Below, in pieces: positions 1-11,420 of a stretch of 64,000 bases of DNA. The position numbers and the translations under genes were made by a program. Source of the DNA: Azolla caroliniana (Eukaryota > Polypodiophyta); assembly GCA_043228905.1 (NCBI GenBank), contig JBHGNT010000004.1, forward strand, positions 16,182,001 to 16,246,000. Reading direction: 5' to 3'. How positions within the stretch are numbered: the stretch's first letter is position 1; every line of letters begins with the position of its first letter. Below the pieces are notes generated by a model. It worked only from the letters and a program-made list of their open reading frames with translations, was not told the origin of the DNA and did not search any database.

Positions 1-1098
1 CTCATCATTTGCTCGACGATTAGCATTATCCTTTCGAGCTCTCCCGCTTGGTTGCTTGAGGATGCCATCTCCAAGTATTAATCTCGGCTTGATCCTTCCT
101 ACCGCCTCTTTCACGTCGGGTTCACCACTTTTATCTTTAGATTTAAGAAGTTTTATCTTTAGATTCTATCTTTAGATTTAAGAAACAAGTTACATGATCA
201 ATTCGAAAACGAATTTTCTTCTTCTTCATTTCATAACCAAAAGAGCCTAACCCTTCTTCTTTTTCATCCCTTCTTTTATAGATGCTCTCATGCATATGAT
301 GCATGTGAGGGTACAAGACATGCATCAAAAGCATGTTTACCATTTGGCGCTCATGTATTACATGTGGTGCATGATAACCATGTCACTCATTTTAGCTCTC
401 ATGTATAAGAATTTCCATGTAAAACTATAATGATAGAAATATAAATTCAACTAAATGTCATGGCTTAGTGGTAAGCCTACTGACTCTTAACTAGGAGGTG
501 CAAGGTTCGAATCCTCACTTGCCCTCCTTGTGTATATGTATGTGATATATACTTATTTATTAATTTGGTCGCACGATTCCGCCGCCACCATTGTTGGCCC
601 ATCGGATGCTGATACCGCTGGATCACTGGCTCTGTCGGATGCCGATTCTGCCAGGTCACCAACTCCACCACCGCCTCGCCGGGTCGCCGGCTCCGCCGCC
701 GCACCGATCGCCGGTTACCGTCCAGTTCCATTTTGGTTGGCCAAAAACCTTTACGAGTGGTTAGGCCACCTCCACTCTTAGTTCAAGTTACCTTCAACTC
801 TCTATGCTCAACACATAGACACAAAGATAATAGCTTTTGCTCTACCTTATATATGATGAGAGCCGTATTTGTCGTGCCTATGTGGGATATCTCACAGTTT
901 TCTCTTTTCCTTTCACAAACTTTATACCCTCATATCTTGACATCTAGTTGTCCGTTTCTCGTGTAATAAAGTGCATTCGAAAGCTTTTGAAGACCTCCAT
1001 CATTTTGTACTTAGATACTTCACTATTATTGTTTTATGTGATTCATACTCGATTTTGTACGTTTTATGTGATTTTCACACCATTGCCGAAAATCTTCA
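1..1098. other. Non-coding flank, no gene recognised
   Basis: I find no protein family or LTR here. The first 450 bases are AT-rich. Bases 560-780 are GC-richer, with short open frames that resemble nothing I know. A degenerate tRNA-like block lies at 455-527. The sequence changes abruptly at about 1099, where copia-type coding similarity begins, so this is probably the older target or unrelated flank next to a 5'-truncated element. Confidence 0.5.
455..527 (+). other. Degenerate tRNA-Lys-like sequence or SINE head
   Basis: The block has an A-box-like stretch (TGGCTTAGTGG), a D-stem GGCT/AGCC, an anticodon-loop-like CTCTTAA (CUU, Lys) and a good B-box (GGTTCGAATCC). The anticodon stem, T stem and acceptor stem pair poorly, so it is unlikely to give a functional tRNA. 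It could be a decayed tRNA gene or the tRNA-derived head of a SINE. I see no clear poly(A) tail or target duplication. Confidence 0.35.
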
Positions 1099-3038
1099 CG
1101 ACAACGTAGAAGCGAAGACCAACGCAAATTGGCGTGCCGCAGTGGAGGAAGAGATGCGCGCATTGACAAAGAATGAAACCTGAGACCTAGTTGACGCACG
1201 GAAGGGTGTGAAGCCGATGAGATGTAGGTTGGTGTACAAGGTCAAGTACAACACCGACGGCTCGATCAACTGGTACAAGGCCCGGCTAGTAGCGAAAGGC
1301 CACGCGAAGAAGCACGGCGTGGACTACGACGAAACCTTCGTGCCTAACGCGAAGATGACTACCGTGCGTGTTCTGCTAGCCGTAGCAGCGGCGAAGGGGT
1401 GGCATTTACATCAGATGGATGTCAAAAATGCATTCATGCTAGGCGAGCTTGAGGAACAGGTGTACATGGTACAACCCCCCGGATTTCACTCCAAAATGAA
1501 CACTTCGGCAGTCTACCGATTGAAGAAGTCCCTTTACGAACTAAAGCAAGCCCCGCATGCTTGGAACGCAAAAATCACACAGCGATTGCGTCAGATGGGC
1601 TTTGCGACATCCAAATCGGACTCTTCACTATTCATTCGGCAAGGTCGCCTCGGGCCGGTTAGTAGTTTACTTTGTGTTGATGATTTGGCATCACCGGTGC
1701 CGACCTAGGTGAAATTGACCGCATAAAGCTCCACCTCGCTGCATCATTTGACATGTAGGACCTAGGGGACCTTCATTACTTCCTCGGGATCGAAGTGATC
1801 CGTATCCCCGAAGGCATCTTGATCAGCCAACGACATTACGTGCTGAGTATGCTCTTCAAGATCGAGATGCCAGGTTGTAAGTCTGTCTCAACTGCTCTGG
1901 ATAGAATCATCATGCTTCGTCTTGACTCCGGAAAGGTTGCCGACCCGAAGAGGTTCCGAAAGATTGTCGGAAGCCTCATCTACTTGACTATCACTCGACC
2001 AGACCTCAGTTACCCGGTCGGTGTGATTAGTCAGTTCATGGCACGACCAACCGAGGAGCACCTTTAGTGCACACAACGCGTACTCCGGTATGTCAGTGGC
2101 ACTAAGGACCCGGGGCTACTATATCGGACCGATATTGTCGCGCAATTAGTCGGCTACACGGATGCCGATTGGGCCGGAAACACCCACGATCGTAGATCCA
2201 CATCCAGATACACATTCTCTCTAGGCAGTGCGGCAATCACGTGGAGCAATAAGAAGCAGCCGACAGTAGCATTGTCGATCACAGAGGCCGAGTATCGAGG
2301 GGCGACTATCGCTACGTGCAAAGTCATTTGGCTAAAACGGCTATTACAGGATCTGCAGGTAGAGGTGTCTGATCCGACAACGATCTTTTGTGACAACCTC
2401 AACAATATCCACCTTGCAAAAAACCCCGTGTTCCACGCTCGACCAAGCACATTGAGGTGCATTACCATTTTGTCCGTGATCGGGTCCTTTCAGGTGAAGT
2501 CGAACTAGCGTATGTCCTAACAGAACGGCAGGTTGCCGACATCTTCACCAAGCCTCTTGGTCTCGACAAGGTACAACGTTTCTTGGGTGAGCTAGGGTTG
2601 CGTCACCTCGACACGGCAAACTTGAGGGGGAGAAAGGAAGAACAGGAACAAGAGCGTGAAATGAGCGGAGATGTTCATCACGACGGAAGTGACCGTGATG
2701 AGGAATTGGACGAAGAATTCAATTTTGAACTGACTGAAGAAGCCGAAGAAAGAAGCAAGGGCCATAACCGTAGGGAAGAGCTGAGGGTAGCCGAATCAGG
2801 GGGAGATACAGCCAAGAATGGCGTAAAGGCCAAGACCAAGACGTGGTCTAATGTAGGAAAAGGCCTAAAGACAAGAGACGAATTGGAGACAGTCAATTTG
2901 GATGAGAGCGGAATTGAATTGGAAATGTTCGATTCGGATACGCCGAATCAACTGAAGGCCATGCGGAGAAAAGGGCAGCGAAGGACACGTCGACGCCGCG
3001 ACGCCGCGACAGCAAGGGAGCTGAGAAGGGCTAGATGA
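1099..3038 (+). pseudogene. Copia Pol remnant: RT, RNase H, charged C-terminal extension
   Basis: The Pol similarity begins with the NANWRAAVEEEMRAL block that precedes copia RT, then has the ARLVAKG and QMDVKNAF RT blocks and the catalytic motif as CVDD near 1675-1690. RNase H follows, with TEAEYRG near 2282 and the FTKPLG end motif near 2545. Downstream of RNase H an open frame continues for more than 130 acidic and basic residues to a TGA at 3036-3038. Stops interrupt the frame at about 1162 (where relatives have Trp), 1756 and 2065, and there are frame changes, so no full protein is made. The tail resembles the one in B2, including VHHDGSDRDEELDEEFNFE near 2672-2730. It is a dead copy whose value is comparative. 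Confidence 0.85.
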
Positions 3039-3175
3039 GCAGACAAGCTGCCCGGAAGGGTTGAGGCATGCGGAATCGAACAGGACGAGGAGCGCGAGTG
3101 AGGCGTGAGGCCAGAAGAAACCGGAGTAGTGATCCGGAAGAACCAAAAGAGCCTCAAGTTGAGCTTGAGGGGGAG

Positions 3176-3614
3176 TGTTGAGATACAAGCTCAACGTTGG
3201 TCGGAGCGGATGTGCAAGCCGAGAACCGGATCGGTTGGGACCGATCAGTTAGGCCAGACTGGTGCGTAAACCGGTGCGCAACAAGAAGCTGTAACAGTGC
3301 GTAAACCGCGAGGCCGTTGGAAAGAAATGCCGCGTAGGAATATATTTTGGGAGTTAGTGTAGAGCTCAATTATGAGCATTGAAATATGTGTCAATACTTC
3401 GGTCAGTCAATATGGACCTGGATAAAAGTGCTCACTGAGCACATCCTATGTACAAATTGAGTATTATTTTTTGAAGTAGAGTGGTGTGTATTGCTCTCTC
3501 TCTCTCTCTCTCTCTATCTCTCCCGCGTACTCTGTGTGTGTCCAAGCTCTCCATTAAACTTGTGTTTTCCTATGTTCTGCTCTCTGTTGTTTCCGCATGT
3601 TCTTCTTTTCACAG
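3176..3614 (+). repeat. 3' LTR of B1
   Basis: The LTR starts TGTTGAG directly after the purine tract GAGCTTGAGGGGGAG and ends CTTTTCACA, giving TG...CA over 439 bp. The first 20 bases form a small hairpin (GTTGAG...CTCAAC) also seen in B2 and the D elements. A CT microsatellite lies at about 3493-3519, in the position of the GA/CT tract in the B2 LTR. The 5' LTR partner is absent. Confidence 0.75.
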
Positions 3615-5886
3615 GTTTCTATCATATCAATTTCAAATAATGGGACGATCCGCGGGTGATCATCAAGGTATGCTTCCAGCTCTGCATCATCTACCCCTTC
3701 TAGCATATTTATGTCTTCTGCATATAATGGTGTTATGCCCTTGGGTTGTGCAGCCATTTCCTGAGTGGGTACACAGATTTTGTTGTGTCCTCGTCGGAAA
3801 CTGATACAATTATGGTGCCAGTCCTGTTCGATTTTAGCCACCCGAAGCCACAGTCTGTCGAGCAACATTGGGTACACTCTTGACGCGTCAAGTGCCAATA
3901 CCACTGCCGAAATGTCAAAATGATGACCGCCAACGATAATGCCTAATTTCCGGATCAACCCTAAGGGTCGGACAAATCTGGTGTCTGCCATGCAAAGCCA
4001 AAAAGGGAAAACTTCCCAATTCGAAATTCCTAATCATTCACATGTAGTCATACTAATGACATTGACGCCGGAACCCCCATCGACTATACATCCGTCGACT
4101 TCTTGACATTGTATCACCAGTTTAATGGTTGGGTTGTGATGGTCTACCACCGTTGGACTAGAACTAGTTTCTGCAAAATTTGTCAAGAAATCTATCGCAG
4201 ATGTGCCCGTAATGCGCTTCTCCATTGCTTGTCGGAATCGTGAAACCAGTTGGAGGAGCGTCTCCATGGGCATCATTATCTCGCAATCTACCAGTGCCTA
4301 CCATATAGAATCTGGTGATGCCGTATCTTCTCCCTTCGGTAAGCTATTCGCGGATTCCTGCCTCATGCGTCCCGTATTTGCCACGTTAGCTTTTTCTACC
4401 CATGCTTGGGCCGCTTTGCGTATCTCCTCTTGCACAACCAAGTCCGCATTCTTGGTTTGTTGTCGTGTTATCACTTGTTGAACTTCCACCGTAATCGTAT
4501 TTATGGCGGGTCCTTTGCCCTTAATGTCCGGGTTGTTGGCATACGAAACAATGGACATTGGACTCACCTGTCTCTCTCTCTGGCAGTGTAGGCATTCCCG
4601 TGGCTATTGCTTGTTCATCCCGATTTTGTTGAAGCCTCTTGTTATTCCGTGGTGGTTGTCGGGGTTCGCTATGTGTCTCCCAACGCTACTCATCTTCCAA
4701 ACTTTCTTCTTACCAACGTTGGTCCTTATACTGCCTATTATGTCCCTATGACCGTGGTCCATTGAATCCCCCGCGATTGGCTGCAAAACATTGATTGTTA
4801 TAACGACGTCCCCCTTTATTATATTGGTTGTTGCCTCGATATTCTTTGTCCTCCAATCCCTCTTCATCGGAATATAAGTTGTTGTTTCGGTGATTACGGT
4901 AGTGACGGTCTTCGCGCGGATTTCGTTTTGTATATCGGGGTTGTTCTTCTTGTCTCCCTTGATCATTTCGGCGAAGTAGCCGTTGTGGTTCTACGTGTCC
5001 GTACTGTGGGTGTAGGTCTGTTAAGCATATTGTATTCACACGGCTCGACCGTGTGTGCCTTTGAGTGTCAAATGGGGCAATGAATTCGCATATTGCATTC
5101 CACCACTGAATAGCCTGGTGGAAGCAGTGCTCCTCGTCCTGAGGCAATGCCTGGCATAACGACGATATGGAATTTCCGTCATCTTCTTCTTCCAATTTGA
5201 GTTGTAACTATATCGGTTGTTTCCCCTTTCACACTATGCAAATTCAGTGTCATTATGATAGGTCGTCGGAGGGTTGCCAAAAATGTCTCCTTAGCTTCCT
5301 CATCTGTTGGGGCCCGTGTAAGCTGCCATCGTTGACTAAAATCCGCGATGGATTCTGTTGGCGATTGCTTGATGGTGTAAAATTTCCCAATAATCTCTCG
5401 TTGCGGTACCGTTCTATGGAAAAATCGCAAAAATGTTGATTGTAGCTGATCGAAGGTCGTGATTGCTGCCAAGTCCATCTAAGAATGCCAACACGTCGCT
5501 CTACCATCCAGAGTTAATCCGAACTCTGCGATCTTCGATCCATGCGCTTCCGCTTCTGGAAGCCATTGCGCCATGTGATTAGCGTTTTAAACATTCAGGA
5601 ACAACCGGATGTGGCTTGCGGCGTCTATTTCACCGTTGAAGAGTGGATAGGAGAAGGCCATTCCGGACGCTATGGTGGGCAGCGGAAGACCATAGTTCTT
5701 GTGTCGTGACAGGACTTCCTGCTTGACCTTGCGGTGTTCTGTGAGCGTGGAATCGACTTTGTAATCTTGACATGAATAACTAAGGCGAGATTTTTGCTTT
5801 GCGCGATCCTCTGTCTGGCGTGTGATTGTCCTCATGAGTGGTCGGTCTTGCCGGGTCGGTTCTCTAGGTCGTCTACAACTAGACAT
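3615..5886 (-). pseudogene. Gypsy gag-protease remnant
   Basis: Reading leftward: the gag N-terminal region (5886-5587), the capsid-like Retrotrans_gag region (5478-5179, with FHRTVPQREIIGKFYTIKQ followed by a DFSQRW block), an Arg/Asn-rich nucleocapsid-like stretch (about 5100-4750), a protease-like region with IVDGGSGVNVIS (about 4100-4030), and a continuation (3991-3560) with WLRVAKIEQDWHHN and a retropepsin-like fold signature. The DGGSG form rather than DTGA or DSGA occurs in some plant gypsy proteases. Stops separate these blocks (for example near 5588 and 5480), so the gene is broken. The RT that should follow is lost at the B1 junction. Confidence 0.72.
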
Positions 5887-6059
5887 CTATCCCTTACTAT
5901 TCGTCTGCAAGAAATGACAGATCACCAGGCGTGCCAAACGTGTTACCGATACGGAACACTGTCTATCTCAGTCCTTCGAGATAGACCTCAAGGTGATTGT
6001 GTGGCAAGGTATGTTGTCACACAAGGCATGAGCCGTACTCCGTTGGTTGCATAACAATG

Positions 6060-6344
6060 TGTATGTATGGGTGATGGTTCACGGCTACGACCAAGAACCC
6101 GAGTGCGCTATTACGCTACTCATGCCCTATGCTTACAGAGACGTACTTACGAATAGTACAGAGATTACACAAGACAGCACGGGTAGCCCAGACACAGAAA
6201 ATTAGAGAAGATAAGATACTATTAGAAAAGAAAACCTCACGCTCCAAAATTACACACTACCTCTTACAGAGGATTTCTACCCTTTATATACACAGGGCGT
6301 TCAGCCGTTCACGCCTCCTGCGTGAACCATTACATTTCGTTTCT
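6060..6344 (-). promoter_or_regulatory. Probable G1 5' LTR remnant with TATA-like box
   Basis: Upstream of G1 gag on the minus strand lies an AT-rich segment with TATATAAA (plus-strand 6283-6290), in a place expected for the U3/R part of a 5' LTR. Exact LTR ends and a primer-binding site could not be found, and the partner LTR is missing. The right edge is set by the start of copia RT similarity at about 6345. Confidence 0.4.
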
Positions 6345-6815
6345 TAATGCTTCTAATATATTTACGCATTCTGTCCGGTGGTTACAATTCCAGCAAACAA
6401 CAATACATACATTGCATACATCACACTTCCAACAGTACAGGCATATAGTACCTTCATCATCTCCGACTTCGGACTTTGCTTCCCTGACAACTTGCAGTTT
6501 GCCAGAAGTGTAGAGACGACAGGCTTCGCATCCGACATGCTGAATCTTTGAAGGACCTTTCTCACATACTTCTCTTGTGACAGCCACAACAGCTTCTTCG
6601 CCCGGTTCCAGATTATATGCATCCCCAATATCTGCTTCACCGGACCATATCTTTCACTGTGAATGACCGGCTCAAGGCCTTCTTCAGCATCCCGATTTCG
6701 ATACGGTCCCATCCAACGATCAACATATCATCCACATACAGCAACAGTATCTGGAAGTATCCTCTGTCGAACTTCTTTACAAATACACATTGGTCGGCCT
6801 ACATCTTGTCTTCTG
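6345..6815 (-). mobile_element. Group A copia RT fragment (A0)
   Basis: About 470 bp on the minus strand match the group A Pol from just before the RT active site to the start of the RNase H linker. Recognisable blocks are ADQCVFVKKFD, LLLYVDDMLIVG (near 6750-6715), QILGMHIIWNR and SQEKYVRKVLQRFSMSDAK. The YVDD motif is intact, but a stop lies just upstream and the similarity ends at 6345. On its right it passes directly, in the same orientation, into group B Pol (B3), so the joint is chimeric. Confidence 0.75.
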
Positions 6816-9310
6816 CCCGGATCATTTCGGGTTCACTGGCCTCATTGTTTGGAATCGGGTTAGGGTCAGACATCAGAGCCGGTAGAGAGTACCATGATGC
6901 CGACTCATCAAATTAGACATCTCGGCTCACTCAAACTTGTTTTGATTGGGGTTTATAGCACTTATAACCCTATTGCTCATGTGAGTAGCCGACAAGGATG
7001 CACTTCTCCGACTTCGGGTCTAGCTTGCTCTGCTTCTCATCTAGCACATGCACATATGCAATGCTACCGAATATCTTCCGGCCGAAATACATGTCATGTG
7101 CTGACACCTGATCCCTGATCCGGTTTTGAATGTAGACGGTCGTATGGACGGCTTCGGCCTAGTAGAACTTGGGCATGCTCTTCTCTTCCAGCATTGCCCG
7201 TGTTGCCCCCACAATTGACCGGTTCTTCCTTTCGTACACACCATTTTGTTCCGGTGTGTATCAGGAGCTGAATTTCCTTTGAACTCCTTTTTGCTGCAGA
7301 TAGCTCTTGAATTGGCTGGAAAAATATTTTTTTCCCCCATCAGACCAAAGGCACTTGATCTTCCTCTCCATTTCCCCTTCAACAAGACTTTGCAGGTTCC
7401 GAAAATAGTCAAAGACTTTGCTTTTCTTCTCTATGAGGTAGATCCACGTGTTTTGGGTGTAGTCATCGATGAAAGAGAAGAAATATCAGCTCCCACCAAG
7501 AATAACATTTTGTACCGGTCCCCAAACATCTGAATGTATTAGATTGAGCTTGTTTCGGCTCTGGTTTCTTTCTATGGGGAACGAAAGCCAGTGTTGCTTC
7601 CCGAGTTGGCTGGCTTCACAAGTTTGGGCCTTCCAGCCACTGAATTTTGGCAATCCGAAAACCACATGTTTCGATTGCAGGTCTTGAAGGCGTTCATGGT
7701 TGACCTGGTTGATCCACTTGTGCCACAAGTCGATATCCGACTCAACTTTTGTCCTTTTGCAAACAAGGCGGCGCCAACGTCGTTGGTGTCGAGGATGAAC
7801 ATCCTCCCGCTCCGACGTCCTTGCGCGATGATCCAGCCCTCTTCCTCAATGAAGCACCTAAGATGCATAAATTGCACCTACATCCCCTGGTCGACGATCT
7901 GCCCGACCAACACCAGGTTCTTTGTGATTGTTGGGACGTGAAGCATGTTCATAAGCTTCCCTTGTTATCCGACATGACTCAAGGGGACTTCTCTGACATG
8001 CATGATCAGGTGAGGAGTGTCGTCTCTGGTTTCGACAACTCTCGGTTACTCCGGCTTTTCCAATAATGAGAACCACTCTTCATGGCTCGTCATGTGGTTT
8101 GATGCTCCGGAGTCAACGTACCACACTTCCTCTGATCCGGAAGTGGTCTTCTTCATTGAGTTCACCTTGTGCTTCATCACAAAGGTTGGCCCTTTTCCAG
8201 TCTTACCGGTTCTGGATCCTTCTGATCCTTCTACGTAGTGCGAGCTTTGTTGGTTCCCTTGTCCAGCCTTGCTGGATCCATATTTATCCGAATCGGCATG
8301 CTTCTTCCGGCACTCGCTCTCTAGGTGGCCCTTCTTTCCACAATATTCTGTCTCGTCTTTCGATAGTCAGTTTCCAGCTCTGCCTTGACTCCCTCTGCTT
8401 GTGGAGGGTCCGGAACTGATATCGGTACTATCTTTGTGCCTCCGATCTTGCTCTTGCTGACCTCCTTCCTTACATGGGCCAATCCGCCTCTGTGTACAAC
8501 ATCTGGTTGTTCGATTGAGTGGTCCTCGACCCACTCGCGTGGTTTTTTTCGACCATCAACATCGATTGCCATCCAGATTGGCTTGTACTGTTGTGCTAGA
8601 CCATCGAGGCAGATCTGGACCATCTCGTCGTTGTCCACCCTCACGTTGATGGAGTCGAGTGTGTCGTAGATCTGCTTGATCTTGGTGGTGTGGTCAGTGA
8701 TTGACATGTCCTGTTGCCGAATACTCTTGAGCTCTTGCCAGAGCTGCAACTTCCGAGTAGCCAGCCGGCAAGGAGTGGAGGATAGTCCAGAATGTGAAAG
8801 GGCAGGAATTATCAGAAGCTATTATTAGAATATTACGTAATTAAGTATATTTTGAGAAGTGAATGGATGGATCGGAATCGGTATGCCGATCCGGATCCGG
8901 ACTGGTTCATATCAGTGTGCCAGTTGGCACCGTTTTGTATGTAGAGCCGGTGATCTATAAAAAGGCCCGGTTACATTGCAAATCATGAAGGATAATTAAT
9001 GAAGCCCTATTGTCTTATCTCTGTGTATTGATTATCGTTCTGTGCTAATTACTTTCTAAGATTCATGATATGTTGCTTAAGTAGCCAATAAAGGTCTGAT
9101 CAATCGTTAGTCTAAGTTACCCCGCCGTAACACCCTTTGGTGAAGTGTCTTCCATAAACACCCTGTGTTAGGCTATTGTCCGGCCCTTAGGAGTAACAGT
9201 ATTCATGCCCCAGCAAGTACTAGTGCTCTGGTCACCACTAGAACACATAGTTGCTCCGGTCAAGCTTTTTTGTAGGAAGCAAGCTTGCCATGCTTTCTGT
9301 CCATACCTTC
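6816..9310 (-). pseudogene. Group B copia gag-protease-integrase remnant
   Basis: Reading leftward: the gag start is near 9290 (MASLLPTKKLDRSNY-like), followed by foreign DNA at 8793-9133. Gag core is at 8749-8400 with KIKQIYDTLDSINVRV. A zinc-knuckle-like stretch and the protease site WYVDSGASNHMTSHEEW lie near 8130-8070. The integrase zinc region holds LWHKWINQVNH near 7730-7690, and the core has KCLWSDGGKKYF and a YTPEQNGV-type block (about 7350-7230), then KFYWAEAV-like sequence near 7170. Numerous stops and frame changes divide the gene. Similarity to the post-integrase linker stops near 6815. It is non-functional. Confidence 0.78.
8793..9133. repeat. Possible solo LTR inserted in B3 gag
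   Basis: A roughly 340-bp AT-rich block beginning TGTGAAAG and ending GTAACA separates two parts of B3 gag that should be continuous. It contains CTATAAAAAGG near 8957, a plausible LTR core promoter on the plus strand. I could not confirm a target duplication, and bases 9134-9200 are only weakly recognisable as gag, so the boundaries are uncertain. Confidence 0.35.
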
Positions 9311-9410
9311 TCTTTTCGGTCTATTCTTTTACCGGTGGTTAGGGTTTGTCTTCAGAAGAAGAAAACGCTTGTCGGGAGTAGAGGCTCTCAACCCTCGCTC
9401 TCTGATACCA

Positions 9411-9864
9411 TGTAAAGAATAGTGTGCAAAAGCTTGTAGACAAACCGGCTCAACCGGATTACAACAATAAAAACAAAGAATGAAGGTTTAATGGAAGCTT
9501 AAGAACAGAGAATACACAGGACAGACACAGAGAGTAGAAAGCATAAACTCAATTCAAAATAATAGCACTTTGTACATACAACATGCTTAGTGAGTATTTT
9601 TATACAAGTCCTTAAAAGGAATGCTGACAGAAGTACTGACATGTACTTCAATGCTCATACAAGTGACTAGACACTGAGCCCTAAAAATATGCCTACGTAC
9701 TAGGATAGATTCGTAGGCCTCTAACGGCCTACCGGTTACAATCCGATCCGGCTCTCCGAACCAACTCATGGTTTCGGACACCAATCCAGTTCTTCGTTCC
9801 GCACATCGATTCGGCTCTCGCTTATTCAGCCGATCCAGATCTGGTTGAGCTTGTTCGCTCAACA
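9411..9864 (-). repeat. 5' LTR of B3
   Basis: Plus-strand ends are TGTAAAGAATAG and CGCTCAACA. The left end touches the primer-binding site complement (CTCTGATACCA), which fixes it as the 5' LTR of a minus-strand element. Length is 454 bp, against 397 and 406 bp for the B2 LTRs, with the same terminal bases and a similar AGCCGATCC...GTTGAGCTTG segment near the right end. Confidence 0.8.
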
Positions 9865-11320
9865 GTCTGTTGGAGAGATTGTCGATCAAGGGATGCAGGT
9901 TTGGTTCACGCACCTCGGGTGCTTCATCGAAGAAGAGAGCAAAGCCATCGCGCAAGGGCGTCGAGACGGGAGGATGTTTATCCTCGAAACGAATGATGTT
10001 GGCACCACTATGTTTGCAAAAGGGCAAAAGGTCGAGTCGGACATCGACCTGTGGCACAAGCGGATCGGCCACATCAATTTCTGAAAACTTCATGAGCTAC
10101 AATCGGGACATGTAGTTTCCAGACTACCCAAGTTCAATGGCCGGAAAGGCCAAATCTGTGAAGCATGCTAGCTCGGAAAGCAGCATAGGCTTCCATTCCC
10201 CAATGAGAAGAATCGAAGCCGGAATCGGCTTGATCTCATCCTCTTGGATGTGTGGGGACCGGCACAAAACGTGAGCATCAGTGGGAGTCGGTATTTTGTC
10301 TCCTTCATGAATGATTTCACCCGGCACACGTGGATCTATCTAATCAAGAAGAAAACCGAAGTCTTCTCGTGCTTCTAGGATTAGAAGAACCTTGTTGAAC
10401 ACAAGATCAGAAGAAAGATCAAGTATCTGAGATCAGATGGTGGAAAACAGTATTTTTCCAGCTAGTTCACGAGCTATCTACAGACGAAGGGAATCCAACG
10501 TGAATTCTCTTGCAGATACATGCCGGAGCAGAAGCATGGCCGAGCATCGGAATAGGACACTGGTAGAAGCAGCAAGGGCGATGCTTGAGGAGAAAAGAAT
10601 GCCCAAGTTTTATTGGGCCGAAGCAATTCGGACAACCGTCTACATCCAGAATCAGATATCTGCCTCAGGGACAAAGGTGTCACCTCACAAACTATATTTC
10701 CGGTGGAAGCCGAATTTGGCAAACCTTCGAGTGTTCAGTAGCATTGCATATGTTCATCTACCGATGGAAAAATGGAGGAAGCTGAAAACTGCATTCTCGT
10801 CAGCTACTCGAATGAACAGAAGGGTTATAAGTGTTATCACCCCCGATCGAAAGTAGTCTGAGTCAGCCAAGATGTTGTTTTTGATGGATCGGCATCTTGT
10901 TACTTCTCTACACCCGAAACCGAGTCCATTGCTATTGATGATCCAGTGGAATCCGGAACAGAGAGAAGCATTGCGGAATCCGAACAGCCAGATAGTCCAA
11001 CTTCTCTCTAGATGAGTGGACCGAATCCGGACTGGTTGAGCCAGAATGGTCAACCAGATGACGATCCGGCGAGCATCGAAGACTCGGTCGTGCTCTCCCC
11101 GCGCAAGGAACCGAGGAGACGGTTCATGCACAAAGAGAAGGGGAAGAAGAACATGTTGGAGTACGACACCGGCAAAGATGTGTCGGATCGCAGCGAATCT
11201 GACTCCGAACAAACTAGAGAAGTCTGAGTTGGCCAGGAGGGCCAAGAAATTGGTAAAGCATAAACTGCACCGAAGAAATTGGTAAACCAGAAGAACCCCG
11301 TCAAATGGTATAGTTATAAC
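9865..11320 (+). pseudogene. B4 integrase half
   Basis: The frame opens with the pre-integrase region (VGEIVDQGMQV, then DIDLWHKRIGHIN near 10045-10080) and continues to the integrase core with EHRNRTLVEAARAMLEEKRM near 10535-10595 and FYWAEAIRTTVYIQNQ. A charged linker (about 10980-11230) has SPRKEPRRRFMHKEKGKKN. Stops and frameshifts occur, for instance near 10084, 10170 and 10378. The last bases before 11321 encode the segment just upstream of RT, completed after the A1 insertion. Confidence 0.78.
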
Positions 11321-11420
11321 TGTTGGGAGACTGGTCCCTCCGGATGGGAAGGGAGAAGAACAGTGCCGACGAACAAACTCGGCTGAGGCCGATAGGCCGA
11401 GGCCGAAACGGTACGAGGAG

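Larger units (their letters stand above)
1099..3614 (+). mobile_element. Ty1/copia element B1, 5'-truncated (RT to 3' LTR)
   Basis: This is the 3' half of a group B copia element: reverse transcriptase, RNase H, a charged C-terminal extension, a polypurine tract (about 3160-3175) and a 3' LTR. Gag, protease, integrase and the 5' LTR are missing; similarity starts abruptly near 1099. The LTR abuts gypsy G1 at 3615, and no target duplication can be checked because the left end is lost. Close relatives in the window are B2 (55482-61415) and B4 (9865-18066). Confidence 0.85.
3615..6344 (-). mobile_element. Ty3/gypsy element G1, partial (LTR-like, gag, protease)
   Basis: This minus-strand fragment reads from an LTR-like segment (about 6060-6344) through gag to an aspartic protease region and is cut at 3614 by the B1 LTR. 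RT, RNase H, integrase and the 3' LTR are not present. No chromodomain is visible, and the gag and protease types differ from G2, so this is a separate gypsy lineage. Several stops and frame changes show it is old. Confidence 0.75.
6816..9864 (-). mobile_element. Ty1/copia element B3, partial (5' LTR, gag to integrase)
   Basis: Minus-strand group B element with its 5' LTR at 9411-9864, primer site (CTCTGATACCA at 9400-9410 on plus, read as TGGTATCAGAG), gag, zinc knuckle, protease and integrase. RT, RNase H and the 3' LTR are replaced by the A0 fragment at about 6815. Its right LTR lies inside the plus-strand B4 copy (SVGEIVDQG resumes at 9865), so B3 inserted into or recombined with B4. Gag is further interrupted by LTR-like DNA at about 8793-9133. 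Confidence 0.8.

Noticed and set aside
477-781. Short frames on both strands in GC-richer DNA
   Set aside because: Overlapping frames on opposite strands, no recognisable family and no splice context.
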